From Marchantia polymorpha subsp. ruderalis (Eukaryota; Streptophyta; Marchantiopsida; Marchantiales; Marchantiaceae), in NCBI GenBank assembly GCA_037833965.1, contig AP031352.1, positions 13,682,501 to 13,746,500 on the forward strand: a DNA stretch of 64,000 nt, in the 5' to 3' direction. The first letter of the stretch is position 1. Every line of letters starts with the position of its first letter. The position numbers and the translations under genes are program-made. Below, piece by piece: positions 1-10,612 of this stretch. The notes beneath the pieces were generated by a model. That model worked only from the letters and a program-made list of their open reading frames with translations, did not search any database and had not been told where the DNA came from.

Positions 1-1740
1 CATTCGGCCTAATGCTTTCGGCTTTGTTCCCTTGCGTACAACTAGCATTCCGGTGAACACGGACCAATTAAAAAATCAATATATGTTTGTTTTCTTTTTC
101 TTTCACCTCGAGACAAAATAGTAGACTTAGGGCACCATTAAGAGGACCTACGAGTCTGAAAACACGGTTTCAAACCATCAACGTAAGGGATAATCTTCCT
201 TATTTTAACTATCGAATGTCTTCGAAAAGACATCCGATAAAATTGGAAAGATACAGAGAAAATTAGCATGGCCCTGCGCAAGGATGACACGCACTATGGT
301 TGGTCTGATTTCAAAGTGAAAAAAGCATTTCTTTTGACAAACAAATGACAATCTTGAATACTTTTATTATCCTGGTTCTTGTTTGGTACAAGAATGACTT
401 TAGTTGATCGCATTCATTCCCATAAAACCTCTTTTTTGTCATTATTGTTATCCTCCCAAAAGCATCCCCAGGAGCCTCTTGCGCCATTCAAATGATACTT
501 AAAAATATGTGACGTTCTTAATCCATAAAGTCTTGTCATCTGATACATGTGATAAAAATTATTCAAAACATTAAAATATGAAAAAATGTGAAATCACAAT
601 AAGATTAGTAATATTTGTAAAAAAAGAAAATAAATTTACGCTCCAATATCTAGATTTTATCTCGCCTAAAAGCTAATTATTTTACTCCACATCCACGCCT
701 TCAATCGTCTTCATAGCAAAGCAATGTCCTTGTGACATCAAAAATGTACTTCAACAACTGATCTTCATATCATCTTATCAAACGATTGCATTCTTCTTGC
801 ATGATGAACTCAAACAATATATCTTCAGGTTTGAAAATTACAGAATAGCGTGTAAAAAGTGTCATCATATATATGCATCAAGAATAATGAGATTTACATC
901 ATATTCTTCTCTTCAGCTCGTATTATCTCATCCACTGTATGCACACTCCTCGCAAACATATTTTCATATCACGTTAATCGAATCTGTCTTAAAACCTTTC
1001 ACTATCCTCACCTCAAGTATATTGCAATGAAAATGATTGTTTGAGTAAATATACGATTTTAATACTGAAATTGTCTCTTGTGAGGTTGACATTTTTTTAA
1101 TTGAACCTTTCCCTCCTCTCAAGCTGCTCTCTTTGAATCGTCAAAGTTCATACTAGTATTCATTGCCTACCACTTCCAATCAACGTTATCATTTTCCTAT
1201 TTAATCCCATTCCCAACACTTTGGCCCGTAAGATAAAAATCTCATAAATCGGAATAATCACTCCAGTTTATTGCAATCTTTGTCTTGGCGTGAGCTTTCT
1301 CACAGAAATATGGCAACACATGGTTCATCCTCATGTTCCACCCATTTTGTAAATTCTATCGCCGTCGAACATGGCTTCAGAATAGACACTGGTCTATTCT
1401 ATTCTGAGAAAGTATTCCTATAGCATAGCAAAATGTGGGCTCCTACGTTCATTAGTCCTTGCTTGGCCTCAATTACTGCGAGTACCAATCTGTAAGTCCA
1501 AACCCCAAATAAATATCCCATAAAAACCACCAAAAGAAAACAACCGTGGTCGAAACGATCTAACCATGGTACTACAACTGTAACCGATCATTGTACCGAG
1601 ATTTGTGGGCGCATGAGATTCTCATACTGTGCTCGTGACGACGACAACCTCGCAACTGCAACAACCACCATGAATACATTGTCATGATTACAAGGTTCAG
1701 GTACTGTGGCGAAATCGATCTCTGCGGTGAGGATTGCTCA

Positions 1741-1758
1741 CATATATATATATATATG
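1741..1758. repeat. (TA)n microsatellite
   Basis: A short pure run of alternating T and A is visible. It is an ordinary simple repeat with no gene around it. Confidence 0.8.
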
Positions 1759-3065
1759 CATGGCTTGACTGAGCTGAAGCTGGGTCTCGTCCGCTGGTTT
1801 CGGTTGACAATCTTTCTCGTGTTTGGGCTGATGTAGAGGATGCGCTGCGGAGACCAATTTTGTGGCAGCGGTAGCAGATGATACGAAGAAGGGCAGCCAC
1901 AGCATGCCAACGTGCGCATGTCGGGTCTAGAATCACAGATTTCTTCGAACGCATACCAGAAAGGTTGCCCTGATGTCCCGAGGCTTCGAGTCCGCGATTC
2001 CACGCTTGGTCTCGGAACCACTTGCTTGCCTGGCTTGCTTCTGGAGTCCACCCTCCTGTCAGAGAATCTACGAGGGTGGCTGCTACGTCCATCTTGCAAA
2101 ATCTCCTCGCAGCTTGAAAAGTGGTAAATGATTCGAGGTCTTTATTGCTCAGAAGCAGGCGCAATACGACTGCTGAAAAGTATCTTTCGGCCGCCAGACT
2201 TTTTATCTGATCGAGTGAGATTTTGCAGCAAATGTATGTGTGAAACTGTTTGCTCCTTGCGAGCTGGACATCTATCTTCTAATGTAGTGACTTCTGATAT
2301 CTGAGATGGCACGCATCCAAACTCGGTCTTCACTCCTCTCTTCGGCGAGTTCAAGGACTACAATTAGGTTCATACTCGTAGCGGTTGGAAAAACCTTAGC
2401 TTCACCATGGGGAGGAACAAATCGTACTCCCATATCCTGCATTTCATTGTGGTTCACTTTGATTTGTCTTCCTTGATCATGAACCCGAAAGAGTGACAGA
2501 TTCTGGAGCCGTTCGCTGTAAGAATTTAAGAATCATTATTATGCTCAGCAGAATCTCGGAGTCTGACAGTATGAAGGAAAGTACTTACTTCGAAGACCAT
2601 GAAAGCTCAAACGACTTGGCTTCAACTTCATCATCGTGTCAGTCACATATTCCAGCCATATCCAGATAGCCAGAAATAAGCAATAATTGTACTTCTCAAG
2701 TAGACAGGATCTCCTTTGTCTGCTCCGTTCTTTCTTCTATGTGCGGGTCACCCAAGCCAGTCTGCCATGTTTTACACAAAGTCCCGGTAATGCTTCTGAT
2801 CAGGAAACATGGAGCTTTCGATTGTGGAACCCAAGTGTTGGTGATAGACACGAGTCCGATTGGCTTTCGAGTTTTCCTCGCAAGTCCAGCCTCGCTCTCA
2901 CTTCCGGCATCTCGGGGTTCAAATCGTCGACTACTGACGAGCGTCACAATACATGAGACTTGTTGTGAATGGATCCGCTGAATAGACTGACGAGGCTGCA
3001 GGCGACTGCTGCGTGTTGCTGGGTGTACTGCGGAACTCCCTGGCAGCAAGCAGGACCTGCGACAC

Positions 3066-3091
3066 GAGGAGGGGAGGGGAGGGGAGGGGGA
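3066..3091. repeat. (GGGGA)n simple repeat
   Basis: Four to five consecutive GGGGA-like units form a G-rich plus strand with at least four G runs, so quadruplex formation is possible. The same motif recurs at the very end of the window (about 63984-64000). Confidence 0.75.
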
Positions 3092-3540
3092 TGCATCTTC
3101 CAGACCACGTTCTCGATCTCGTTCGCACATCGCTCATGACCTCATCAAAAACGTCGAAGCTCTGGAGGCATAGCTGCCAGAGATCGAGGACTTCACCGAC
3201 TACCGCAGCGAATGTTCAAGTAGCGGGAGGCTTTCATCCGCAATCCGACCTTGAATCCCAGTCAGGACAAGGTTGAATCCTGCTCTCCAAGACTAGGGGG
3301 CCTAGTCTCCAAGACTGGACCGGACCGACGTGGTGCTCATGTCCTGGTCTGGCTGATAGTTCCTGAGACCGATTGGCAGGAATGCAAGAAGTAACTTCAT
3401 CCTTTCATAGACACGAAGGGCTTTTACCTTTTTTTTCCTGAAATACATAAACAACACATATTGTGGACAAGAGAAATAACATTTAAATATTACCAGGAAA
3501 AATTACAAATTGCCAGACAATTGGCTTTTGCCTCGGTTCT

Positions 3541-4327
3541 TCAAAATCTAGAAGGGAAGAAGGACTTTGCATCTAACTCCTTCACATACTCCTCGAAATC
3601 TAGCTCTTCACCGTCTTTTTCTTCCACCAACATCTGAAGTACTTCCCAAATATCTTCTATCATCAAGTTACCAACCCCAGGTTCTATGTTCTCCAGCTTT
3701 TCATTCAGCGTTACACTCTCCTCCAAATGTGTGTTGGTGGCAGCGGGCGACAAAGAGCTCTGGCCATTTACAGGCTCCGCAAGATGCAGCACCTCCTCCA
3801 ATGGGATATGCTGGTGGTGCCCGGGTTGCGCTTCCTGCAGTTCATTGCACATATAGGCTGTCCCAACTTGGCATACCATATCATCCTGTAAAATAAGTTC
3901 AAACAAATAAACATCGAAAAACACTAAAGAATTTAGTATAAGTACAAAGAGAATATAATAAAGAGTAATACCTTTCTGGAGAAAAGTGTGTGAAGGGGCA
4001 CAGAAAATAATGGAGTGTTAGTAGCGGTAAGTTTTGTCGAAGTTGAAGGCTGATGATCGAACAACTCCAGAGCTTTCCGCCTGTATGCTGCAGCTGCCTC
4101 CTCTTTGTTGCCAAATGTACCTAGCCAGGCACGCTTTTTCGTAGCTGGGTCTCGAATTTCCGCAACCCATTTTCCCCACTTCCTTTGACGAGCTTTTTCG
4201 TAGCTGGGTCTCGAATTTCCGCAACCCATTTTCCCCACTTCCTTTGACGAACTCCCTTGTACTCGCAATACCGATTCTCGGGTCCTCCCTTGCCACTCCT
4301 GCGAGGATAAGTGTAGACTTCACCCAT
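3541..4327 (-). pseudogene. AP2/ERF (DREB-type) transcription factor gene broken by a 59-bp tandem duplication
   Basis: The family is a DNA-binding transcription factor acting in the nucleus, often in stress responses. Translation starts at 4327 (MGEVYTYP) and enters an AP2 domain whose first strands read [19 protein letters not shown]; the second half reads RAWLGTF and then [16 protein letters not shown]. The WLG core and alanine-rich helix are typical. Exon 1 ends at 3972 (AAAG followed by GTATT). Exon 2 starts at 3885 after a TTTTACAG acceptor and ends at a TGA at 3541-3543, adding an acidic C-terminus (LDFEEYVKELDA). A perfect 59-bp direct repeat (4133-4191 and 4192-4250) lies in the middle of the domain. 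Because 59 is not a multiple of three, the frame is lost right after DPATKK and soon stops. With one copy removed the two exons would be in frame for 213 residues. I infer a recently disabled gene; an assembly error in the repeat is the main alternative. Confidence 0.75.
4133..4250. repeat. Perfect 59-bp tandem duplication inside the AP2 domain
   Basis: Two adjacent identical 59-bp units (4133-4191, 4192-4250) cover the codons for the [16 protein letters not shown] part of the AP2 domain. I see no base difference between the copies, which suggests a recent event. The repeat does not create an obvious short intron, because the unit lacks an AG-GT junction that could splice one copy out. Confidence 0.9.
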
Positions 4328-4377
4328 ATTGCCATACAAAAGTGACAGATGGGTACGATTGATATGTATTGATCTAG

Positions 4378-4385
4378 TATTTATA
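4378..4385 (-). promoter_or_regulatory. TATA-like box of the AP2/ERF gene
   Basis: On the minus strand the sequence reads TATAAATA about 50 bases before the AP2/ERF start codon, a normal spacing for a short plant leader. The identical element occurs in the other arm of the inverted repeat. Confidence 0.55.
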
Positions 4386-5347
4386 CTCTCCCAACATCGA
4401 AGGTAGCAAAACACAGGTGTCAAAAATCTCCCAACACCGAGGAAAGTGAAACGCAGATGACAAATGGCAAAAATTTAGTTCTAGTCTAGGACAGATTTCT
4501 AACTCCAGCGTAGATTACAGAGTTTATCCGCACATCCATTATAGCATGTGCGGATAAATCGAGAGACTAAAAAGACACTGTTCCTCGAAATAGGGAGAGT
4601 TTGCATGAAAAATGCACTATATCTAATCTGAAGAACAACCTGAACTCAAGGTCGTTTCTGCTCCTTGTTTAAAGGAGCAGGTTCAAGGTTTGGTGTTTAA
4701 TGAGGTCGCTGTGATGTGCTCATGGCTTCGGCCGGTATGGCTCACGGTCGCTTGTGGTGATTTGTGTTTTTTGATTGTACATTATATTGTTCGGGGTGAC
4801 CGATCAGTGTCGATGAGCGCGAGCGACCACAGAATTCTGGGACGTGGGTGCTCCGAAAGTTTGGGCCTCGGAGCTTCTGGAGATGAACGACCACATTCAG
4901 TTCAATGCAACCACTGATCGATTGACTGATCAGTCACCCCGACCAATATAATGTACAATCAAAAAACACAAATCACCACAAGCGACCGTGAGCCATACCG
5001 GCCGAAGCCATGAGCACATCACAGCGACCTCATTAAACACCAAACCTTGAACCTGCTCCTTTAAACAAGGAGCAGAAACGACCTTGAGTTCAGGTTGTTC
5101 TTCAGATTAGATATAGTGCATTTTTCATGCAAACTCTCCCTATTTCGAGGAACAGTGTCTTTTTAGTCTCTCGATTTATCCGCACATGCTATAATGGATG
5201 TGCGGATAAACTCTGTAATCTACGCTGGAGTTAGAAATCTGTCCTAGACTAGAACTAAATTTTTGCCATTTGTCATCTGCGTTTCACTTTCCTCGGTGTT
5301 GGGAGATTTTTGACACCTGTGTTTTGCTACCTTCGATGTTGGGAGAG

Positions 5348-5355
5348 TATAAATA
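5348..5355 (+). promoter_or_regulatory. TATA-like box, mirrored copy in the right arm
   Basis: TATAAATA lies about 50 bases upstream of the mirrored start codon at 5406. If both copies work, transcription runs outward in both directions from the palindrome. Confidence 0.5.
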
Positions 5356-5405
5356 CTAGATCAATACATATCAATCGTACCCATCTGTCACTTTTGTATG
5401 GCAAT

Positions 5406-5555
5406 ATGGGTGAAGTCTACACTTATCCTCGCAGGAGTGGCAAGGGAGGACCCGAGAATCGGTATTGCGAGTACAAGGGAGTTCGTCAAAGGAAGTGGGG
5501 AAAATGGGTTGCGGAAATTCGAGACCCAGCTACAAATCACCACAAGCGACCGTGA
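5406..5555 (+). pseudogene. Truncated mirrored copy of the AP2/ERF gene start
   Basis: This frame repeats the first 43 residues of the AP2/ERF protein (MGEVYTYP to EIRDPAT) and then runs into unrelated sequence, ending after NHHKRP at a stop. It lacks the WLG core and helix of the AP2 domain, so it cannot encode a working DNA-binding protein. It carries its own copy of the promoter. The junction at 5533/5534 joins AP2 coding sequence to a second copy of the inner part of the same arm. Confidence 0.8.
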
Positions 5556-5589
5556 GCCATACCGGCCCGAAGCCATGAGCACATCACAG
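5534..5589. repeat. Direct repeat of 4970-5024 fused to the end of the right arm
   Basis: The sequence beginning AAATCACCACAAGCGACCG and running through GAAGCCATGAGCACATCACAG occurs at 4970-5024 inside the right arm and again here. This second copy has one extra C. It follows the truncated AP2 fragment directly, which marks a template-jump junction. Confidence 0.85.
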
Positions 5590-5603
5590 ATACCTCATTT
5601 TCG

Positions 5604-5641
5604 AGTCATGCCATGCCATGCCATGCCATACCATACCATAC
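5604..5641. repeat. Short (CATGC)n / (CATAC)n tandem repeat
   Basis: Several five-base units change from CATGC to CATAC along the run. It sits next to the rearranged AP2 locus, just outside the fused repeat. Confidence 0.75.
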
Positions 5642-7404
5642 GTAGATGCAAGGTCCCTACGTCGCACTACAGTGTATACACGGTCTCTTCTTCTTGTGGG
5701 AGAAGTGTTCCTGGCTCTGTCCTTCTCTTCTCCTCTCCTGTTCCCTCAGGATTTGGTTTCTTTTTGCATGGCGAAATTAGACTTTTCCTGGCAGCGGAGG
5801 TCAGACATGTACTGTTTACAATATGTACATTTGACGTATGTACATCGTATATAGTCCCGAACTCAACAAACAATGACATCCGAAATCTGCTTCGAAAATT
5901 GAAAGTGCATACAACTGTTACCGGTGACTTTCGACATAAGATATAATACAGAAATTTTGAAGATAAAAATCATCTAAATCTAGTTTAATGGAGATCGTCC
6001 AAGCCTCAAACAAATATAGTTCCCCATGCTAGACATCCTATTCATTTGCTGAAGGTAATAAAGCCGGAATATCTATCTACATCCGACACAAAAACAGCGT
6101 TGCGCATACATGGAAAATCCTTCAGTTCCAAGCAATGGCGGACCTAGGATTTTTCTGGTGGGGGCTCCCCGCCAGGTATTTTTGGATTTCTTTTTCACAA
6201 TATGTAGCCCCTTCTTGGGCTTGGGGTTCTTCAGATTTCCTCTTCTCGGATGACAAAACATCTCTATACTTCATCATGAAACCACTGCAACATCCATCAC
6301 TTATAAAGCATCGCACTTTATACGGAATATATCTTTGACGAAAAGGTATATTGTGTATATACCTTTTCGATCTAACAAAACAATGAAACCAAAAAATCAC
6401 TTCGTAAAATGAAAGTGCAAACAGACGTCAATTATAGAAACGTTGTAACCCGCTGTCAACCCGTATCATTTACAACATACGAATATACGTATACTTTTTT
6501 ATACATACGGGCATGACTCAAATAAAAAATGCAAATGAGGCATGATCCAGCCTAAATTAAACTAAGATAGAGTAGACCTTCATTTAGGGTTAGTTTAGAC
6601 GATGGGCAAATGTGACTTTTCTTAAGCATTTAGAGTGCATTTCATGGGCAACATACCTTTAGTTCAATTACTGCCTTGCCTTTTTCAGGTAAAGGCGTAA
6701 ATTAGTATGTTCTGAAGTTCTTATGGGGTCTTCAGCGTGCGTGCGCTCATCCGGTCTTCATGGTACTATATGCTGTGGCAGTGCTCCTTACAATGTCCGC
6801 ATGCTTCCGAGTTATGCGACAATACGTCCCTAGATATTCTTTCAAAAAGTGAGCATTTTCAATCCCTTGTGGATCAGAGCTCAAAGTATATTATATCAGG
6901 TAAAAGGTCCGCTACATTTCTCCAAGTAAGATCTGTCATATATTTGTCTTCAACTCCAATCGAACTGCAAACTTTCGCACAAAGTGTCGTACTGAAGCCT
7001 CAAATTTGATAATCAGGTGAGAGGTTCAGCGGACCTCTTCCGAACAAGTTCACAATTTGATTCCTCTCGTATTTATCATGACGATCTGCAAAATCTGCTT
7101 GACCGTGCCTAATAACGAGGGAAAGCCTAGCACTCATGCTTAGACAGAGCCTGCGGTCCACAAGATCCTAAATCACTACTGTAGGTGTCATGTGACACTG
7201 TACAAGAAAAATTGTAGGTCCTAAATTTGCTTATGTAAAGACCATGAACATGGGCTTACATTATTACATATTCATACTTGAAGCCGGACCAGAAGCTTCA
7301 TGCAGCTGGAAATGCTGTCAGCAGATCAGGTTGATAAACAGACTGTGTATAGGCCTCTTCAGAAATTTCCTCGCACAGGATGTCCCAAGGACGGGGTCAT
7401 TAGA
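5642..7404. other. Intergenic stretch without a supported gene
   Basis: No domain or splice-supported coding region is visible here. A small perfect hairpin lies at 6339-6369. The right end probably holds the 3' untranslated region of the nucleosidase gene. Confidence 0.55.
6339..6369. repeat. Small perfect inverted repeat (12-bp arms)
   Basis: CGAAAAGGTATA at 6339-6350 and its exact reverse complement at 6358-6369 flank a 7-base spacer. It may be a remnant of a miniature transposon, but I see no other signature. Confidence 0.6.
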
Positions 7405-10400
7405 TCATTGCAAATCACTAAGTTTCTTGCCACTTATAAACTGCAGAGCCTTAGACACCGTTCGCTGGATGGCATGTGCCGTTAGACTCAAGTTTGCCAA
7501 AAACTCCTCATCTGTGGCCGCTGGACTGTCAACTATGTCGGTAACACCCTTCAACATGATCAACGGCACTGATAACAGATGTGCGACATAGGCGATTGCA
7601 GCACCCTGCGCGAACAATTGCATAAAATATCCAAGTGAGCTCACTAGTGGTGAGCTTCAACAAAATTATCTTCTGGAAATGACATAGTCGCATTGAAACA
7701 TTCACCACCTATCTGGGAAAAACACAGTTACCCCAAAAGGCATGTATAAAGGGCAGACCTCCATGTCCTTCACTGTGGCATCGTTGGCTTTCATAATTAC
7801 AACATCTTCTGGGACGTGGTCAAGGGAATCGCCAGTTGTCAACACACCCGTCTGCACATACACATCAAGTACAACTCATATCATTATTCCTTCCAATGGT
7901 GCAAATCATTACAAAACTTCTTCTAAATCATGCAAGGTCATGCGCCCCTTTGACTCTTGACTTTCTTGGACCACCTTCAATTGGAGCGCGGAAATTAGTT
8001 TCGGCACAGGTGTTGCTTCCAAGGCTCCGACTCCATACTCACGATACCCCTGCACAAATCAGGTCACATTGAGTGACTTGAGAGGGGAAATCTCCAGGGG
8101 TTAAGCTTAAACAATACTGCATGTATCTAAGAGCAGTTTATTTAGAATAAGCGAAGAAACGTAATTCCCTCAAGCTCCACACAACCGATGGACAGTAAGG
8201 CAAAGGGTTGAAACTGTACTGGTATAGAGTTTCTTCTATCATGGAAAGCAGTCTCTGAAATCAGGTAAACATCGGCTATTGCAGCTCCTTTCGCCTGCAG
8301 TTAGGAAAAAAAGTGTCTATCAATAGTTTGATTACCAAAAACCTCATTTGAACAAAAAAAAAAATGAAAAGTAAGATTGAAAAATAAACTTCGGTGGAGA
8401 AAGTTATGCAACACAGTTAAGCAGCACCGAAAATACCGTAGGTGAGGGTTATATCGCAAGAGCAATCAACGAGAAAGTGAGTGGTCATGGAGCATGAGTG
8501 TCATGACGCGCAGTACTACTTTTAGATTTTCGACCTCAATTCAGGTCCTTGTGTCGCAGTCTCTTTGCTGATTACAACAATATACAAAACAAGCTAATTT
8601 ATAAGATAAGACCTGGAAGTGCCATGCTTTGTAGAAAGAAAAAAAAATTAATATGATGATGATAATGCCGTAACAGGATTTGAACGCATGCATTTTGACA
8701 TAGACTCCGAAAATACAAAAAACTCGTTGATGATGAGATGTTGAATGACAGCTTGAAGATGATTATGATGACCAGCTTCAAACGATGCCTGGAGTCAGTA
8801 AAAAGCTCACTGAACGTCTCAAATGCCGCGCCCTATCTTACAGCCCTCAACAGCGACCCCATTAACAAAATTCTTGAAAGAAGAAATATGAAATCTCACT
8901 TGAAAGCCACCCGCTGTTCCGCAGTTGATAATAAGATCTGGTTTCAGAACTTGGATACTATTAAACGTCAACAATGATGCTGGCACTGTTCCAACAGGGT
9001 CACAACCTGCAACGAAACTGAGTCAGCCCCATCAGCTTCATTGCTCTACAGCCAGCAACGACGATATTGCAAGCTAACAAAGTAGCGTTTCCCGACTTGA
9101 ATTTGTTCACACAGACACTTACCATGAATGCCGTCTTTTCCTGGGGTAACGATGTGCACATTGAGACCCTCGTACGTCCCAGAGTATTTTACCCACGGCA
9201 CACCTTCAGGAAATCTGGGGAGAACAGCCTTCGATTAAGGATAAAAACCATTTTTAATAAATGCAATCATTCAATACGCATCCGACAGTGTTTTCTCAAT
9301 TAGACAAAGGTGACTAGCTAGGCTTGAGTCAACTTTAAGTGGGGAAGTATGAAAGCTTTAGCTTCCTGACTTTTACTTTCAGCCTATGAGATGCCTGCTT
9401 CCACCCTCTCAAAGAATGTCTAAGCAGGCACAACGAATTCTTGACAGCATTAGCAAAGCAAGCACACAGCCGTAACATGTAGTCAACATACACTGCCTGT
9501 GAGTCCTGGGTGAGGCGCAAATCTGCCACCAGGGGAGCCGCTTCTGCGTGCAGTGCTGGAATGTTTCACAAAACACCTCGGTAAGGTCAATAACTCAGTT
9601 TCATAATTGGAAACTAAATCACTTCTTGATTAGGGTGTCAAGACTGTTGTTAACACTTCATTGGCCGAGTCATTCTTCGCAAATTTTCTTCCACACATTC
9701 GTGGCTTCAGTCTGCCTTAAGAGAAGCAAACACCCTACCTTTAACACAAAATCTTACAACAGTTTTTTGTAGCAGATGGCTTGGGCCTATATTGGGCAGA
9801 TTTGGCCCTTAGCTTTGAAAATTGAGGACTTAATTGGATCCCAGTTCTACGTTTCACGTTGATGAAAGCATATTAATTCTACGAAGATATTCTTATGGAC
9901 ATTCTCCTTGCCACATCACGAACCTCGCGTCGGTGTCTCCAAGTCTCAACTTTGTCGAAACTTCTTCACAACAGCATCGAACTAGAGGCCAACAAGTCTG
10001 TTGTCGCGGTTTGAATCAAGCTAGAATATTTGCAAAGCTAACGGTGCAGGATTTTATGAAGATGCAATCTCGATACTGTTAAGCAAGATCAACCTCCATG
10101 TTGACAGTCAGTTTCATGCTTAGCGAAGAAATATGACTCAGCACAGAATAAAGCAATTCACAAGTAACAAAACACAACCGCAATTTGGAATTTGAAGAAA
10201 GGGCTCCTGAATTTGCTGAGGACGTTACATGTAAAAGGTGAGAAGGAAGAGAACAACGTGTAGTGTACTCTGACGATTGTAGTGATCAAGCAGACCCCCG
10301 CCTCCTGCTAGGCCCTTTCAGAGAACGGAGAGGAGTTCCTAATCTCTCGAGCGATTTCTTATAATATACATCAATCAGAGGAAGACACGGAGTCTTTGGG

Positions 10401-10612
10401 CCACGGTGCGAATCGCTCGAGAAAAGAAAAAGGGAAACCACGGCGACCAGCGAGAATGGGGAGGCAGGGAGCACCAACTGCACAGGCAGCAATTTCTACA
10501 ACTCCGGATTTCACATACATTGCTGAGAAAGAAGGAACGTACCAATGACCAGCAAGACAGTCGAGATTGGAGTATCTGGCAGCGGACTTTCCTTCAGCGC
10601 AGGTGGTGCCAT
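7405..10612 (-). pseudogene. MTN: 5'-methylthioadenosine nucleosidase gene (plant MTN type) with a frameshift in exon 4
   Basis: The enzyme hydrolyses methylthioadenosine in the Yang (methionine salvage) cycle in the cytosol. Eight exons join with GT-AG borders and matching phases: 10612-10543, 9555-9494, 9228-9123, 9006-8899, 8294-8220, 8049-7975, 7851-7759 and 7605-7405. The start MAPPALKESPLPDTP leads into LLVIALHAEAAPLV, which keeps the catalytic Glu. Later come VGTVPASL, GTAGGF, KGAAIADVYLIS, FHDRR, LTTGDSLD, VKDME (second Glu), VTDIVD (catalytic Asp) and the family ending ISGKKLSDL. Corrected length would be about 262 residues, close to Arabidopsis MTN1 at about 267. In exon 4 the codons for LKPDLIIN contain one extra base: three G at 8939-8941 on the plus strand where two are expected. 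The exons sum to 790 bases, and the shifted frame meets a TGA in exon 5. All other exons look normal, so a sequencing or assembly error is possible. Confidence 0.85.

Larger units (their letters stand above)
1..3540. other. Intergenic stretch without a supported gene
   Basis: The first 1.3 kb is A+T-rich and broken by stops in all frames. From about 1.6 to 3.3 kb the base composition is more even and several overlapping open frames of 60-175 codons lie on both strands, but none shows a recognisable domain or a coherent set of splice sites. The stretch contains a short TA run near 1741 and a GGGGA run near 3067. It also lies downstream of the AP2/ERF gene, which is transcribed toward it, so its right edge probably includes that gene's 3' untranslated region. 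Confidence 0.6.
4200..5533. repeat. Large near-perfect inverted repeat (609-bp arms, 116-bp spacer)
   Basis: Bases 4200-4808 and 4925-5533 are reverse complements that align without any gap: position i pairs with 9733 minus i. I found only two mismatches, both near the inner end (around 4791-4799). The arms contain the AP2/ERF start codon, its leader, its TATA-like promoter and about 0.4 kb of upstream sequence, plus the first half of the AP2 domain. The 116-bp spacer (4809-4924) is unrelated to the arms. The arms are near-identical in coding and non-coding parts alike, so the event is recent or has been kept homogeneous by gene conversion. I see no terminal transposon signature or target-site duplication. 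Confidence 0.92.

Noticed and set aside
4133-4250. The idea that one 59-bp copy is removed as a tiny intron
   Set aside because: The unit has no AG-GT junction that would create matching splice sites, and 59 bases is below usual intron size.
8650-8700. tRNA-like GTTCAAATCC on the minus strand
   Set aside because: The stretch resembles a T-loop, but the flanking bases do not pair into a T stem and no acceptor or anticodon arms are present. It lies in a nucleosidase intron.
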